Shown in pieces: positions 25,441 through 36,401 of a DNA stretch of 64,000 nucleotides. This DNA is from Limanda limanda (lineage: Eukaryota; Chordata; Actinopteri; Pleuronectiformes; Pleuronectidae). A program made the position numbers and the translations under genes. The stretch's first letter is position 1. Each line of letters begins with the position of its first letter. The stretch is taken from the NCBI RefSeq assembly GCF_963576545.1, contig NC_083641.1:22078023-22142022 (forward strand). The letters are read 5' to 3'. The notes beneath the pieces were generated by a model that ran no database searches, had not been told where the DNA came from, and was given only the letters and a program-made list of their open reading frames with translations.

Positions 25441-26111
25441 AAAATCTACCGAACAAGTCAATATCTTGATGTTGTATGTGAGCACCTTTATATTTTGTGC
25501 ACAGGGAATGTAACAATATCACCTGTCGGGCTCTATAGCAGCCATCATATATAGCTATATGAGAGAAATGAGATGTCAAGACCAGGCTTTGGACGCAGAG
25601 ATAGAGGCTGAGGCAGAAGGCAAGTCAAAATAGGGTTTATTGGAATGTCCGTGTGGAGCAAGCAGGCAGAGAGTGGGCTGGACTGAACAGGCTTCAACTG
25701 GGAAACGTGAAAGGTGGGGTGAATCCTACGAAAGGAGGCCGGGAACTTCAACCGGAAAGCACAGGGGTTTACAATAGCCTCTAACCTTAAACGGACCAAC
25801 ATCCTGGGTGGCAAGCTTGGTGGTGTCCACTTGGAGAGGGAGATCCCTGGAGAGGAGCCATACCCTGTGCCCCGGAGCATAAGCGGCCCATAAGCCTTGG
25901 CCTGAGTCCTGGGGGAAGCACGGAGCAGGGGAGCAGGAGCAAGCCTCCAAGGGCTTAGACCGAAGGGACAGCGACCTCGCCCTCCTGACCTGGGAACAGA
26001 GGGGGTTCATAGCCAAGAGAACAGAGGAAGGGAGACATACCAGAGGAGGCGTTAGGGAGAGTGTTATGGGCGTACTCCACCCAGGGCAGCCGAGCACTCC
26101 AGGACGATGGC

Positions 26112-27155
26112 TCAGCAGAGGAGGCACAGCGGAGTGATGCCTCCATCTCCTGATTGGCCCGCTCGGTCTGGCAATTTTTTGGGGTTGATATCCAGAAGAC
26201 TGGCTGGCGGTCGCCCCAAGGGCTGTGCAGAAAGCCTTCCAAACCTGGGACGTAAACTGCGGCCCTCTATCGGAGACGATGTCTGACGGTAGACCATGGA
26301 TGCGGAAGATATTCTGCACCAATAAGTCAGCAGTCTCCCGAGCAGAGGGTAGTTTGGGCAGGGCAATGAAATGAGCAGCCTTGGAGAAACAGGTATTGTG
26401 AGGACCACAGTATTACCTCCAGACAGGGGAAGACCAGTTACGAAGTCCAGGGCAATGTGGTACCACGTACCACCGGGAATTGGCAGAGGACGGAGCAAAC
26501 CAGAACTGGGCTTGGTGGAGGTCTTATTCCGGGAACAGACGATGCAGGCTGCTACAAATGACCGAGTATCCGTGTCCATGGTCGGCCACCAGAAGCGTCG
26601 CTTGAGGAACGAGTTGGTTCGATGGATCCCTGGACGACAGGTAAGACGGGAGGAGTGTGTCCACTGTAGGACCTGAGAGCGGACAGAGTCTGGGACAAAG
26701 AGGCAGTTAGGAGGTCCAGTACCTGGATCGGGCTGGGTGGTCTGACGGACCGTGGCTTCGACCTCCCAGGTGAGGACAGCCATGATGCAGGACGGAGGCA
26801 CGATGGTCTCTGGTTCAGCGGGGGGCTCCTCCACGGTAAACTGGCGTGACAGGGCATCCGGCTTCACATTCCTGGAACCTGGACGGTAAGTCAAGATGAA
26901 ATTGAAACTTCCCAAGAACAGGGACCCCCTTGCTTGACGAGAGTTCAGACGCTTGGCAGTCTGGATATAGGAAAGGTTCCTGTGGTCGGTCCACACAATG
27001 AAGAGCCAGTGTCGCCATTCCTCCAAAGCCAACACCACAGCAAGTAGCTCCCGATTGCCAACATCATAGTTGCTCACTGGGGGATCCAGCTTGTGGGAGA
27101 AGAAAGCACAAGGATGCAGCTTGTTATCTTCGGGAGAGTATTGACAATACACCAC
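26112..27155 (-). pseudogene. Gypsy-A RNase H (C-terminal part) and integrase
   Basis: A 347-codon minus-strand frame. RNase [33 protein letters not shown] and the [10 protein letters not shown] motif. Integrase H2C2: [14 protein letters not shown] and CIVCSRNK. Core: [15 protein letters not shown]. The second core Asp ([12 protein letters not shown]) and the third (TERANQEME) lie in other frames at 26322-25726 and 26242-25955, so the integrase is frameshifted. Confidence 0.75.
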
Positions 27156-27757
27156 TGTTCACACACATACACACACTTTAACGTGTAGTCAGATACACAT
27201 AGCGTAAACACACAAACATAACACATAGTTCTTCTCCTGCTTCTCAACCTCAGAATGTTTCATACTCCTTAAAAAGGGAGTCTGCCATTGCGGACAGATA
27301 ACAGGTTTTCAAACCTCTGGCTTCATGAATCACTTCATTATATTAGTTCTGAGACACCCTCTCTCCTGTGCATGGTACGTCCCACACATCAGTACACACA
27401 CATAAAATGAGCACACACACCGAGGCAATATGCTCATGAACTCTAGTAACCACGACTCAGCGTGCACGTCATCACGCAACGCCACGAAGAAGACCCAGTG
27501 ACGCCAGGAGGGCGGGACTGCCTTGTGAACCAGCCAACGAGGCACTGCCGTGCGTTCAAGAACCTCTGTCACGCCCAGAATCGATATAAAAGCTATGCGC
27601 GTACTTTGTCTCAGCGCCATTTTTCCTGTACAGGATCAGTGGACCATGAATGATCATTTGCTAGACACCGCAGTTTCCTGACCTGTGACCTCTGAATAAA
27701 CCTGCTTAATTTTAACTTGAGAACGACGCCTCCTGCCTTTGATTTCCACCCGCAACA
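27156..27757 (+). mobile_element. Solo LTR of a retrovirus-like element inside Gypsy-A
   Basis: This 602-bp block is absent from the matching place in Gypsy-B (near 42830). It starts TGTTCACAC and ends CCGCAACA (TG...CA). It has a TATA box TATAAAA (27585-27591) and a poly(A) signal AATAAA (27695-27700) at U3-R-U5 spacing, which sets its sense strand as +. No internal region or second LTR is present. I could not find a clean target duplication; about 17 extra bases precede it compared with Gypsy-B. Confidence 0.75.
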
Positions 27758-27983
27758 AGACCGTTGGGAGAGTATAGCACCTATCCCACTTTCAGACGCA
27801 TACACCTCCACAACAAACTGCAGTGACTGGTCAGGGTAGACAAGACTGGGAGAGGAGACAAACAGGCACTTGAGGTCGAAGGAAGGCCGCCTCGACCTCA
27901 GGAGTCCAGCAAAATGGGACCAAGGGGGAGGTGAGCGCCTTCAGAGGAGCTGCTATGGTGCTGTAGTTCCTCACAAACCTCCT

Positions 27984-28568
27984 TTAGAAGTTGGCAAAGC
28001 CATTGAAGCGATGCAGGTGCTTGCGATTGGTAGGAGTGGGCCAGTCCACAACAGCAAAGACTTTGCCAGGATCCATCCGTAGCTCCCCCTGAGTGATGAT
28101 GAAACCGAGAAAAGAAGTAGTGGTGGCATGAAACTCACATTTCTCGGTCTTGACGAACAGTTTGTTCTCCAGGAGTCGCTGCAGCACTTTGCGGACATGA
28201 TCCTGATGATCCTGGACAGAGCGGGAGTAGATAAGAATATCATCCAAATAGACGAACACAAACTGGCCTGGCATGTCCCGGAGCACATCATTCACCAGGG
28301 CTTGGAAGACTGCTGGAGGATTGGAGAGACCAAAAGGCATAACCAGGTATTCAAAATGACCTAACGGGGTACTGAAAGAATTCTTCCATTCATCACCCTT
28401 CCTGATGCGCACCAGATGGTAGGCGTTGCGCAGGTCCAGGGTGGTGAAGATGGAGGCTCCTTGGAGAGGGAAAAATGCAGAGTCAATAAGAGACAGAGGA
28501 TACTTAATCTTCATTGTGATGTTGAGACATCTATAGTCAATACAAGGTCTTAAGGGGCCATCCTTCAT
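27984..28568 (-). pseudogene. Gypsy-A reverse transcriptase fragment
   Basis: A 194-codon minus-strand frame with [23 protein letters not shown], the catalytic [11 protein letters not shown] and [17 protein letters not shown]. It ends in FNGFANF, the connection lead-in. The motif order is that of Ty3/Gypsy elements of the teleost sushi-like type (inference). Confidence 0.8.
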
Positions 28569-29904
28569 CCCGACATAGACAAATCTAGCACCGGAGAGGA
28601 TGATGGACAGATGATCCCAGCCGTCAGGGACTCCTGAATGTACTTCTCCATGGCCAGCTGCTCTGGACGATTGAGGTTGTACAGTCGGCTGCTGGGAAGA
28701 GGGGCCCCAGGCAGAAGCTCAATGGCGCAGTCATACGGCCGATGAGGAGGAAGAGAGCCTGCTCCTTGCTGAAGACTGGGACGAGGTCATGGTAAGCTTG
28801 GGGAACCGAGGACAGGTCCGGGCGCTCCGCTACAGACGGCAGCTCATATGTGGGTTTTGGGCAGAACGGAGACAGTGGGAGTGACAATATGGGCTCCAGG
28901 AATGGATCTTTCCTGTAGTCCAATCAAAATGTGGGTTGTGGAATTTCAGCCAGGGAAATTCCAGGAGTAGGGGCAAGAACGGACAGTGGATAACAGGAAA
29001 ACGGATCTTCTCCTGGTGATTTCAAGATAGATGTAAGTGTATGGGGACGGTCCTTCGGTCAACTCTGGCCAGTAGCATACTATTTAGGGCCTTGGTATCT
29101 AGTGGGACATCGAGGGGCTCAGTTTCGATGCCCAACTGCTGACAAACCCTACTATCAATAAAACTTTCGTCAGCCCCTTAATTAATTAGGGCCGTGAATG
29201 GGAATGACCTCCTTCGCCACAAGAGGGAGGCATCGAGCTGCGGACAGTCCGGGGGAGAGGGACTGACAACACTGCTCGTCAGTATTTCTCCCACTACTGC
29301 CGAGCTGGACCTCTTACCGGACGGACAGGGCAATTAGCAAGAAAATGACCAGCTCGGGCACAGTACAGGCAGGACTAGTTCTTCATTCTGCGGTTATTTT
29401 CTCCGGGGGACAGATGGAGGCCGTGTAATTGCGTGGGGTCCAGTTCGGAAATCTCCGACATTTCTCGGCGGGCCCAAGGAAGGCAACTGTTCAGAGCGAC
29501 AGTAATCAGGGGAACTAGCGGAGTCAGCACGCCACAGGAGGAGTTGGTCGCCGGTTTTAATAGCGAGTTGAATTGCCTCGTTCAACGTCTTGAACTCTCC
29601 CCGGTGTGCAATCTCCTTCCCAATGTCATGGTTTAAGCCATTCTGGAAGTGCGACCTCGTTCAGCTTTCGTCCAGCCCAACTCAATTGCCAAAGTATAAC
29701 ATAAAGATTTCGAGCAGCTGTCTGATAAGGTCTGGAGGCCGGACAGAGTGACTTTGTTGACTTAATTTTGTGACATTGTTTGGTTTGGAGGATCCAAATG
29801 TTTACAGAGCCAGGATTGTTTTGATGAGGCAGAAACATAATATTCTTTGTGTTGGGATTTCAAATTTTTAACTATTGTCTGTGTCTGATTGAACTCCAAC
29901 CAAA

Positions 29905-30252
29905 TAAAGATTAAGATACATTTATTAAGATTAAGATACATTTATTTGTCCCAAACACATGCACAGACATGCACAAGCACACTCATGCAAGGAGTGAAAT
30001 TTAACCTCTGCTTTTAACCCATCTGGTGCAGGACACACAGAGCAGTGGGCAGCCATGTACCGGGCCAGGGGAGCAGATGTTGGGGGAATAAGGTGCCTTG
30101 CTCAGGGGCACTAGACAGGGTAGGGAGAATCCTCTTGGATTTTTGGACAGATCAATCCAGGTTCGTCTTTTTGTTGTTTCTCTGTGGAGTCGAACCAGAG
30201 ACCTTTTCTGCCCATAGTCCAAGTTTCTGCCACTAGTCCACCGCCTCTCGCC
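29905..30252 (-). mobile_element. tRNA-headed SINE, copy 1
   Basis: Read on the minus strand, it has a tRNA-like head with a Pol III B box GGTTCGACTCC (complement at 30186-30196), a body containing TGCCCCTGAGCAAGGCACC, and a tail with ATGGGTTAAAAGCAGAGG and a simple repeat of the ATCTTAATAA type. The tail looks like the L2-type LINE tail of fish V-SINEs (inference). Related copies are at 44690-45036 (duplicated with the block) and 56512-56853. Confidence 0.7.
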
Positions 30253-30500
30253 ACTAGTCCAACAAATTATATTTGTACTCTTAACACAAACGATATGAGT
30301 AGTTTTAGCTAGATATAAGGTCTTTGTACAAATGATTTTAGAATAACCTTTTCCTCTCCTAATGTTAAATCTACAAATTATAAATTTGTGTGCGTCACAA
30401 CGATTTTGTTAAGAGTTAAGAGTTTGTTATGGCTCATTTGGTGCAGCCGAGATGGCAAGGAGCAGGACATTTTCTACTCAAGGCTAGGTTAGGAGACAAA
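30253..30500. other. Junction segment upstream of MATE-2
   Basis: The sequence matches 45040-45302 up to GGTTAGGAGACAA and then switches directly to MATE intron 1 sequence (AATCAATAAT...). Compared with the MATE-3 arrangement, about 1.67 kb carrying exon 1 is missing here. Confidence 0.8.
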
Positions 30501-31032
30501 GACAAATCAATAATATTAATAACAATAACAACAATCATAATAATGATGAATGATAATTAATAATGAAGATTCCAGCTAATTTCCTTTCATTTTGACTTAA
30601 AAAACTGAAAAAATGTCAATTTTATTTATATAGCACATTTTAAAAAACTTGGTTGACCAAAGTGCTTCACAAGTGTAAGGGTACAACAAGAGGACAGTAA
30701 CATGCAGTACATCATAGTGCAAGTAGTAAAGATAAAATAGAGGTAAAATAATTAAAATAAGAGAAAATAAAATGTAAGATTAACTGTAAGATGGACTTCA
30801 GGTTAAACTTATACTTTAATTTATACAAAAAACAGACATGTTTCATATTTAAGGTTCACTTTATTGAATCAGAACCCTCTCTAGTTATTTTATGTATTCA
30901 CATGATATGTGGCCCTTTACATTGAACTTGTGTGATAAAGTATGTCTGTTTGTATATTTCAGGGGTCACCAACCTTTTTTAGACTGAGAGCTACTTCGAA
31001 GGTACTGAGTAGTACGAAGGGCTACTTGTTTC

Positions 31033-32852
31033 CAGTGGTGGGAAGTAACAAAGTAGAAATACTTCGTTACTGTACTTAAGTAGATTTTTCACATATCTGT
31101 ACTTTACTTGAGTATTTATTTTCCTGACGACTTTTAACTCGCTACATTTGAGCACAAATATCTGTACTTTCTACTTCTTACATTATCAAAACTGGCTCGT
31201 CACTTGAGCAGCGGAGGTTGGCGCAACGTGCACCTTTACGCACGGCGCCCCTCTCTCTCGCTCTTTTGCTCCTGCAGGAGCTCGGTTCAGTCTTTATTAT
31301 TAGGGCCAGAGCACTGACAGGCACTGACAGGCACTGACAGACGTGAGGCCCTATTGAAATTGTAAGGATTATTATTCAGGCAAATGAATTTGCTTTTTGA
31401 GGGCTTTTATTAGGTGACTTTACATAATTTTTTGAAGGTATTCCTTTTTCGATTCACATTCGTTTTCCCTTTCCTGCTTCGTGTCAACATCTGCACATAA
31501 ATACATAGCTCGAAGCAGCAAGTGGTTAACTTTTCTTAAAGAAAATATTGGAAGTATTTGGCTTAAACAAAAACTGTTGGCAAATAGACTATCATTGGTT
31601 GGCTGTGTCTACTTAGTCTTACACGTCCACGTAAAGAACACAAACAGATTTAAAACAAGTCGAGATGGAAAAACAAACAACGCAACCAATTATATAAGCA
31701 AACGCAAAAACAACTTTCAGCCAACACAACCAAAAACAAACAATGTGTCGTGGACTACTGCATATTCACGCACACAATTCAGGTTTTTTAATGGACCTCG
31801 CCAAATGGAACCCTGGGTAATCAGGCCCAGTTTTCCACTCACTATAATGCCAATATAATTTTTGCAAAGATATTATATATCTATATATTGCCAATTCCAA
31901 TCCTTAGTCGCCCTTTGTGCTGTCTCAACACAACTTAGAAGCTGTTGAGTCTTTATATATATATTGTACAAACTGGCTAATGTGTACAACTTCAAGCAGG
32001 GTTGTGTCTTCACTTTGTCGTCCCTACAGGCAAGAGACCCTACAGGTGAATGGTCACTCTGCTGGAAACAAATGCAAACACAAACACAGGCCCATTCAGT
32101 GAAGATAATCTAATGATAAATAAACAGGCTTACATGTAGATGTGTGGACAAGCTGGCGGTTAGGTATACAGGCAGGTAAACATCCAGGCACTTAAAATGC
32201 AAAATACAGCTAATAGACACAAAAGGTTCATTTGGTCTATTAGTGGCAGGTCTAGTGTTCTTAGGTAGAATCAAGAGGCACTTGTTTATTCTGTTGTGTT
32301 GATTCTTTGTTGTCTCTAGAAGTTCAGATGCACTTGTCCAATACTTTTTTAACCTCAGCATCTCGGGTTCAAAATTTGTAAAATTATACAATATATATAT
32401 AGTGTTGTTATAATTTTTCAGTCAGTTGAAATAAATCCTGAACTGAACAATTTTGGGTTGTTTTGTGTCTGTATAGGCCTACTATAAAAAGCACTTGATT
32501 TTGGTACTTGTACTTTTAATTGTGATACTTAAGTACATTTCAACACCAGATACTTTTGATACTTAAGTACATTTAATATGAGCACCTCTAAGACTTTTAC
32601 TCAAGTCATTTTCTGACAGGTGACTTTTACTTTTACCGGAGTCACTTTCAAGTAAGATATCTGTACTTTTACTCAAGTATGGCTTTCAAGTAGCCCATTT
32701 TCTTGGCGTCTGCCTCCTGGGCTACACCTGGGGACAGCTTGAGATGTTGGCCCAGGACCGGGATGCATGGAGAACTCTTGTTTGCGGCCTAAGCCCCAGA
32801 AGGTGTAGTAGGCGATGATGATGATGGCTTTCAAGTACTTTATACACCACTG
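31033..32852. mobile_element. Nested Tol2-like hAT element
   Basis: It begins CAGTGGTGGGAAGTAAC and ends TACACCACTG. Its subterminal regions are rich in ACTTAAGTA and TACTTTTACTC repeats, as in Tol2-type hATs. Flanks CTTGTTTC and CTTGTTTG match at 7 of 8 bases. No transposase is recognisable. Confidence 0.65.
32690..32815 (+). pseudogene. LINE ORF2 C-terminal scrap
   Basis: One frame reads LGYTWGQLEMLAQDRDAWR followed by LVCGLSPRR. This resembles the extreme C-terminus of LINE reverse-transcriptase proteins (an AQDR.AWR-type motif). It is very short, with stops just beyond. Confidence 0.3.
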
Positions 32853-33091
32853 CTTGTTTGATACAAACATCCTGAATAACAGAGTTGCACAGATCACCTT
32901 TTAATATTATTAATAATATATGTGAAGAGACTGTCTGATCAAGTTAATGTTAATTATTCCTCAAAATAATTATTAACAATGATTTCCACAACAATGATTG
33001 TAGGAAACTGATATATTAATACATGCAACATTTATTTCTGTTAAACTGTTTCAACTTTGCTTAAATTCAACTTAATTTAAGTACTTTTGGT

Positions 33092-33545
33092 GACATTTAT
33101 CACTACATTCCTCCATCAGGCTGTTCTTTTTCAAAAGTAGATAAAAAATAACCAAATAACCACTTATAAGCACTTTGTTACAAGATGATAAAGCTCAACC
33201 AAAAATAACACATGCATATGACTGGGGTGTAATGTTTCTAAGTGTCTTCTTCATTTTTTGGGTCTCATACTGTCAGCTGCCAGAGTTTTCAGACCTAAAA
33301 TCCATACAAGTCTCTCCTCATGTCCTCCTTCATTCACTGTGAACCCAAGAGCAAGACAGGCTTCATCTTACTTTCTTTTCAACTTGGTGACATTTATCAC
33401 TACATTCCTCCATCAGTCTGTACTTTTTAAAAAATAGAGAAAAAATTAATTCAATTAAAATCACATTGTCACAAAGATGATAAAGCTCAACCAAAAAGAA
33501 CACATGCATGTAACAGGGTGTAATGTTTCTTAGTGTCTTCTTCCC
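33092..33545. repeat. Imperfect tandem duplication, about 290-bp period
   Basis: 33092-33260 and 33385-33545 share GGTGACATTTATCACTACA, then CTCCATCAG, GATAAAGCTCAACCAAAAA and GTGTAATGTTTCT in the same order. It lies inside the composite hAT. Confidence 0.75.
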
Positions 33546-33661
33546 ATGGTTTGTATTCCCCTTCTGTTGTCCTGGAGTTTTAAGTTTACCAATTTTACCA
33601 ATGACATTATTAAATGTCCCCCTCTGCCCATCCATACAGACACACAAGCAGTCATAAAGAT

Positions 33662-33700
33662 AAAAAGAGAGAGGCGTGTGTGTGTGTGTGTGTGTGTGTT
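33662..33700. repeat. (GT)n microsatellite
   Basis: A run of GT following AAAAGAGAGAGGC, inside the composite hAT. Confidence 0.85.
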
Positions 33701-33799
33701 GGTGTCTACGTACTCTCCACACAGGCTTGAGTGGAGAATACGTAATTTACACTCGACACCCGACATTGAACGGAGCAAACAGCGGAGAAGTTCTTGAAG

Positions 33800-33930
33800 A
33801 TGGATGACATTAAATTAATAATTGAAGTGGAGAAGTAGTACAGTGAGCTGTATGATCCTCGGCACATGTTGTATAAAGACAACATTAAAAAGGACAAATG
33901 CTGGGACGCCGTTGCATTTAATGACAAATA
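33800..33930 (+). pseudogene. MADF-domain gene fragment 1
   Basis: A + strand frame from ATG at 33800 reads MDDIKLIIEVEK, a stop, then YSELYDPRHMLYKDNIKKDK and CWDAVA. This is the N-terminal pattern of a MADF DNA-binding domain (Y.ELYDP...YKD...K...W). Such domains occur in accessory proteins of PIF/Harbinger transposons and in host regulators. It is broken by a stop and truncated. Confidence 0.5.
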
Positions 33931-34520
33931 TCAGCTGTATCTGTGATCACGGAGAGGAATCGCAGGATGACCGCCGCGGAGAAAAGCGTGTCTGTTGTGA
34001 CCAGCCTGGCGCCTGCGCACTAGGGATCTACGCGGCGCTTACGCGAGGCTTCAGCGTCCTGTGTGTCCAGCCAAGCGCCGGCGCGCTAGGGCGCTGCGCT
34101 TACGCGACGCTTCAGCGCCCGGTGTAAACCCGGCGTAAGTGGGTGGGGGCGGGGCGGAGCCCCGGGGCCTGTGTGTGTGCGCGACCACTGGCTACGGCGA
34201 AAGAGCGATTTGTTTACTGCTCCGCCGTTAAAGAGATGCAGATTAGTTCGGCTATAATATTAGTTGCGCCTCACATTTCCTCCTAAAGGCCGGCGCATGC
34301 TTCTGCGTTTTCACGGGCCCGGAGACGCAAGAGCCCTTCCGGGCCCCTCACAGCCCTTCCTACGTCCTTACGTGCGTCGGCCAATTTTTCTAACTAGACG
34401 GCAAAGCCCCGCAAGCGTCACCCGGCCGCGAGGGCTGTGATTGGTCTGCTGACTACATCATTTCCGGAGTCGCATTTCCGGTTCATGCCCGGAAACCACG
34501 GAAGATTTAGAAGAATGAAT

Positions 34521-34600
34521 ATGGACCAGATAGAAGAGCACTTGGCAGAAGAGATCCGACACTATGTCCACTAGTATAACCCGTCACTAACCGGCGGATT
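34521..34600 (+). pseudogene. MADF-like gene fragment 2
   Basis: A + strand frame from ATG at 34521 reads MDQIEEHLAEEIRHYVH, a stop, then YNPSLTG. It is a second, different MADF-like N-terminus inside the same composite element and is truncated after about 30 codons. Confidence 0.4.
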
Positions 34601-35379
34601 TTTCCGCCAGAAAAAGGCTCTGCGGAGCCGCCGTGGCGATAAATAAATCTCTTCTTCGTGCAACACATGAAGAAGAGCCGACTTCGACAAAAAACATTAC
34701 TGCGCCTAGTGTTCTGGCGGGAAATTGCATGGCAACACGCGCAACGGTTGAAGAACCATGAATGACAACGAGTCCTGCGTTACAGCTGCGTGCCTGCGGG
34801 CCCCTGACAACGCAGGAGCATGCGCCGGCCTTAACGGTCGCGCGCCCCACACAGTTTGAGAATCACTGCTCTGAGCGAATGATTGGGGGCGGAGCCCCGG
34901 GGCCTGTGTGTGTGTGTGTGCTGTCTGGACACACACACACATGTCCCCCTCCCGGTCGCGCGCCCTAGCTGTTTGAGAATCGCTGGCATAGAGTGAGATG
35001 GCGGTTTGACTATTTTTTAAATTTCAAATTTAATTATTTTTTCGTTTTTTTTTTTTAAATTTAGAGCATGCCTTGCGGGCGACTCGCGGGGTCCCTGCGG
35101 GCGACCAGGTGCCCGCGGGCACAGTGTTGGTGACCCCTGGTATATTTCATATAGTCATATCTTTTTTGTTGAGTGCAGACTCTGTCCCAGCTCATGGTGT
35201 TTATGGTGAGTTTTGTCAGCACCATCTTCTGTGGTCATCTGGGGAGGACCGAGCTGGCAGGAGTGTCTTTGGCCATCGCAGTAAGTACAATACATAACGT
35301 GTAATAATGTTCTCACCTGGACTGGGCGATAAAATTCTAACATTTATTATCTTACTGTTTATCAAGCACAAATCAGTCT

Positions 35380-35623
35380 TTAAAGGTTCAGTGAAAAGAA
35401 TGTAGTGACATGTAGTGGTGAAGTTGCATATTTCAGTTGAACCCCCCTCACCTCACCCTCCCCTTCAAACGTGAAAGAGAACCTGTGGCAGCCTTCAGTT
35501 GTCATAAAGACTCAAAATATTTAGTTTGTCAAACTTAGACTGTAAAAAACACACTCACTAGGATTATTTCATATTCAATTTCTGCCATTAGATCCCTTTC
35601 ACCTAAATCTTACACACTGAACA
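35380..35623. repeat. MITE in MATE-2 intron 2
   Basis: Paralogue of the MITE at 19561-19813, duplicated with the gene. Ends are TTAAAGGTTCAGTG and CTTACACACTGAACATC. Confidence 0.6.
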
Positions 35624-36318
35624 TCAATTATAAGAAATAATTGATGTGACATTTATTTTAATAATTATCGATATCAACTTTTTTTAATCTCAATAACATT
35701 TTCTCACAGTGAAAGTTCAACCAACAGAGCAACAGAATACAACCAACCTCTGTTTGTGTTCTCCAGGTTATCAATGTGACAGGTATATCCATCGGGATTG
35801 GTATGTCATCGGCATGTGACACACTAATTTCTCAGGTATGACTCTGACAATCTGACACATATTTATTCTTAAGTATTGTCACTAGTCTTTAATTTAAGAA
35901 ATTGATTAAAATAATAATAAAAAAAGGTAATAATAACTTCCTCCTCTCTGGGTTTAGACCTTTGGGAGTCACAACCTCCTGAGAGTCGGGGTCATCCTGC
36001 AGCAGAACCTCATTTTGGTTCTGACGTGTTTCCCCTGCTGGGCGGTCCTCATCAACACGGAGCTCATGTTGTTGGCGGTCAGACAGAAAGCGGAGGTGGC
36101 CAGGTCAGAGAGTCTCAGAGTACAGTGCCTTCCCCACTGCTCCTTATTTCTAGTGGATTTTGATGGATTCTCTCTAGGTTGGCTCAGCTGTACGTCAACA
36201 TTTTCATGCCAGCACTTCCTGTAAGTGTGTCTTATTATGTTCATACTCGTTTTACTTGAAAAAGATTGATTAACATACATGCAAATGTGACCAGACGACC
36301 AATGTTAAATATTTAAAA

Positions 36319-36401
36319 TCAATCAATCTATCAATCAAGTTTTATTTGTATAGCCCACATTCACAAATAACAATTCGTCTCATGGGGCATGAGACGAATT
36401 G
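36319..36401. repeat. 83-bp insertion with perfect hairpin, only in MATE-2 intron 5
   Basis: MATE-1 and MATE-3 read ...TTTAAAATGTGTTCCC here. MATE-2 has extra CAATCAATCTATCAATC, then TTTTATTTGTATAGCCCACA, then a perfect inverted repeat: CAATTCGTCTCATG (36371-36384), loop GGG, and its complement (36388-36401). The middle resembles the common fish repeat tail ATATTCACAAAT... Confidence 0.75.

Larger units (their letters stand above)
25560..29840 (-). mobile_element. Decayed Ty3/Gypsy element (Gypsy-A), antisense, downstream of MATE-1
   Basis: Minus-strand coding fragments appear in normal order: gag (about 29390-29700, NEAIQLAIKTGDQLLLW), a gap with degenerate protease-region sequence, RT (28568-27984, with YLDDILIYS and [10 protein letters not shown]), RNase H ([12 protein letters not shown] near 27800, then [14 protein letters not shown]), the integrase zinc segment and core (26700-26100), and an integrase C-terminus (25950-25560). 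Stops and frame changes break it throughout, and no LTR is recognisable, so both ends are approximate. A solo LTR interrupts RNase H at 27156-27757. The second copy downstream of MATE-2 (41400-44630) sits in the same relative position, so the element was duplicated with the gene. Confidence 0.85.
30960..35139. mobile_element. 4.2-kb composite hAT element in MATE-2 intron 1
   Basis: The ends are CAGGGGTCACCAACC and GTTGGTGACCCCTG, inverted repeats of 14-15 bp. They are flanked by a perfect 8-bp target duplication GTATATTT (30952-30959 and 35140-35147). MATE-1 and MATE-3 have the uninterrupted site. The interior has no intact transposase and is built from nested pieces: a second hAT-like element, a LINE scrap, a tandem duplication and two MADF-domain gene fragments, with a GC-rich right half. 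Confidence 0.88.

Noticed and set aside
27141..27155. Target duplication for the solo LTR
   Set aside because: The bases flanking 27156-27757 do not repeat each other, and the left side has about 17 bases not in Gypsy-B, so I could not define one.
30186..30196. Match to a tRNA gene (B box GGTTCGACTCC)
   Set aside because: No cloverleaf or proper A box could be formed; the sequence is the degenerate head of a SINE found three times.
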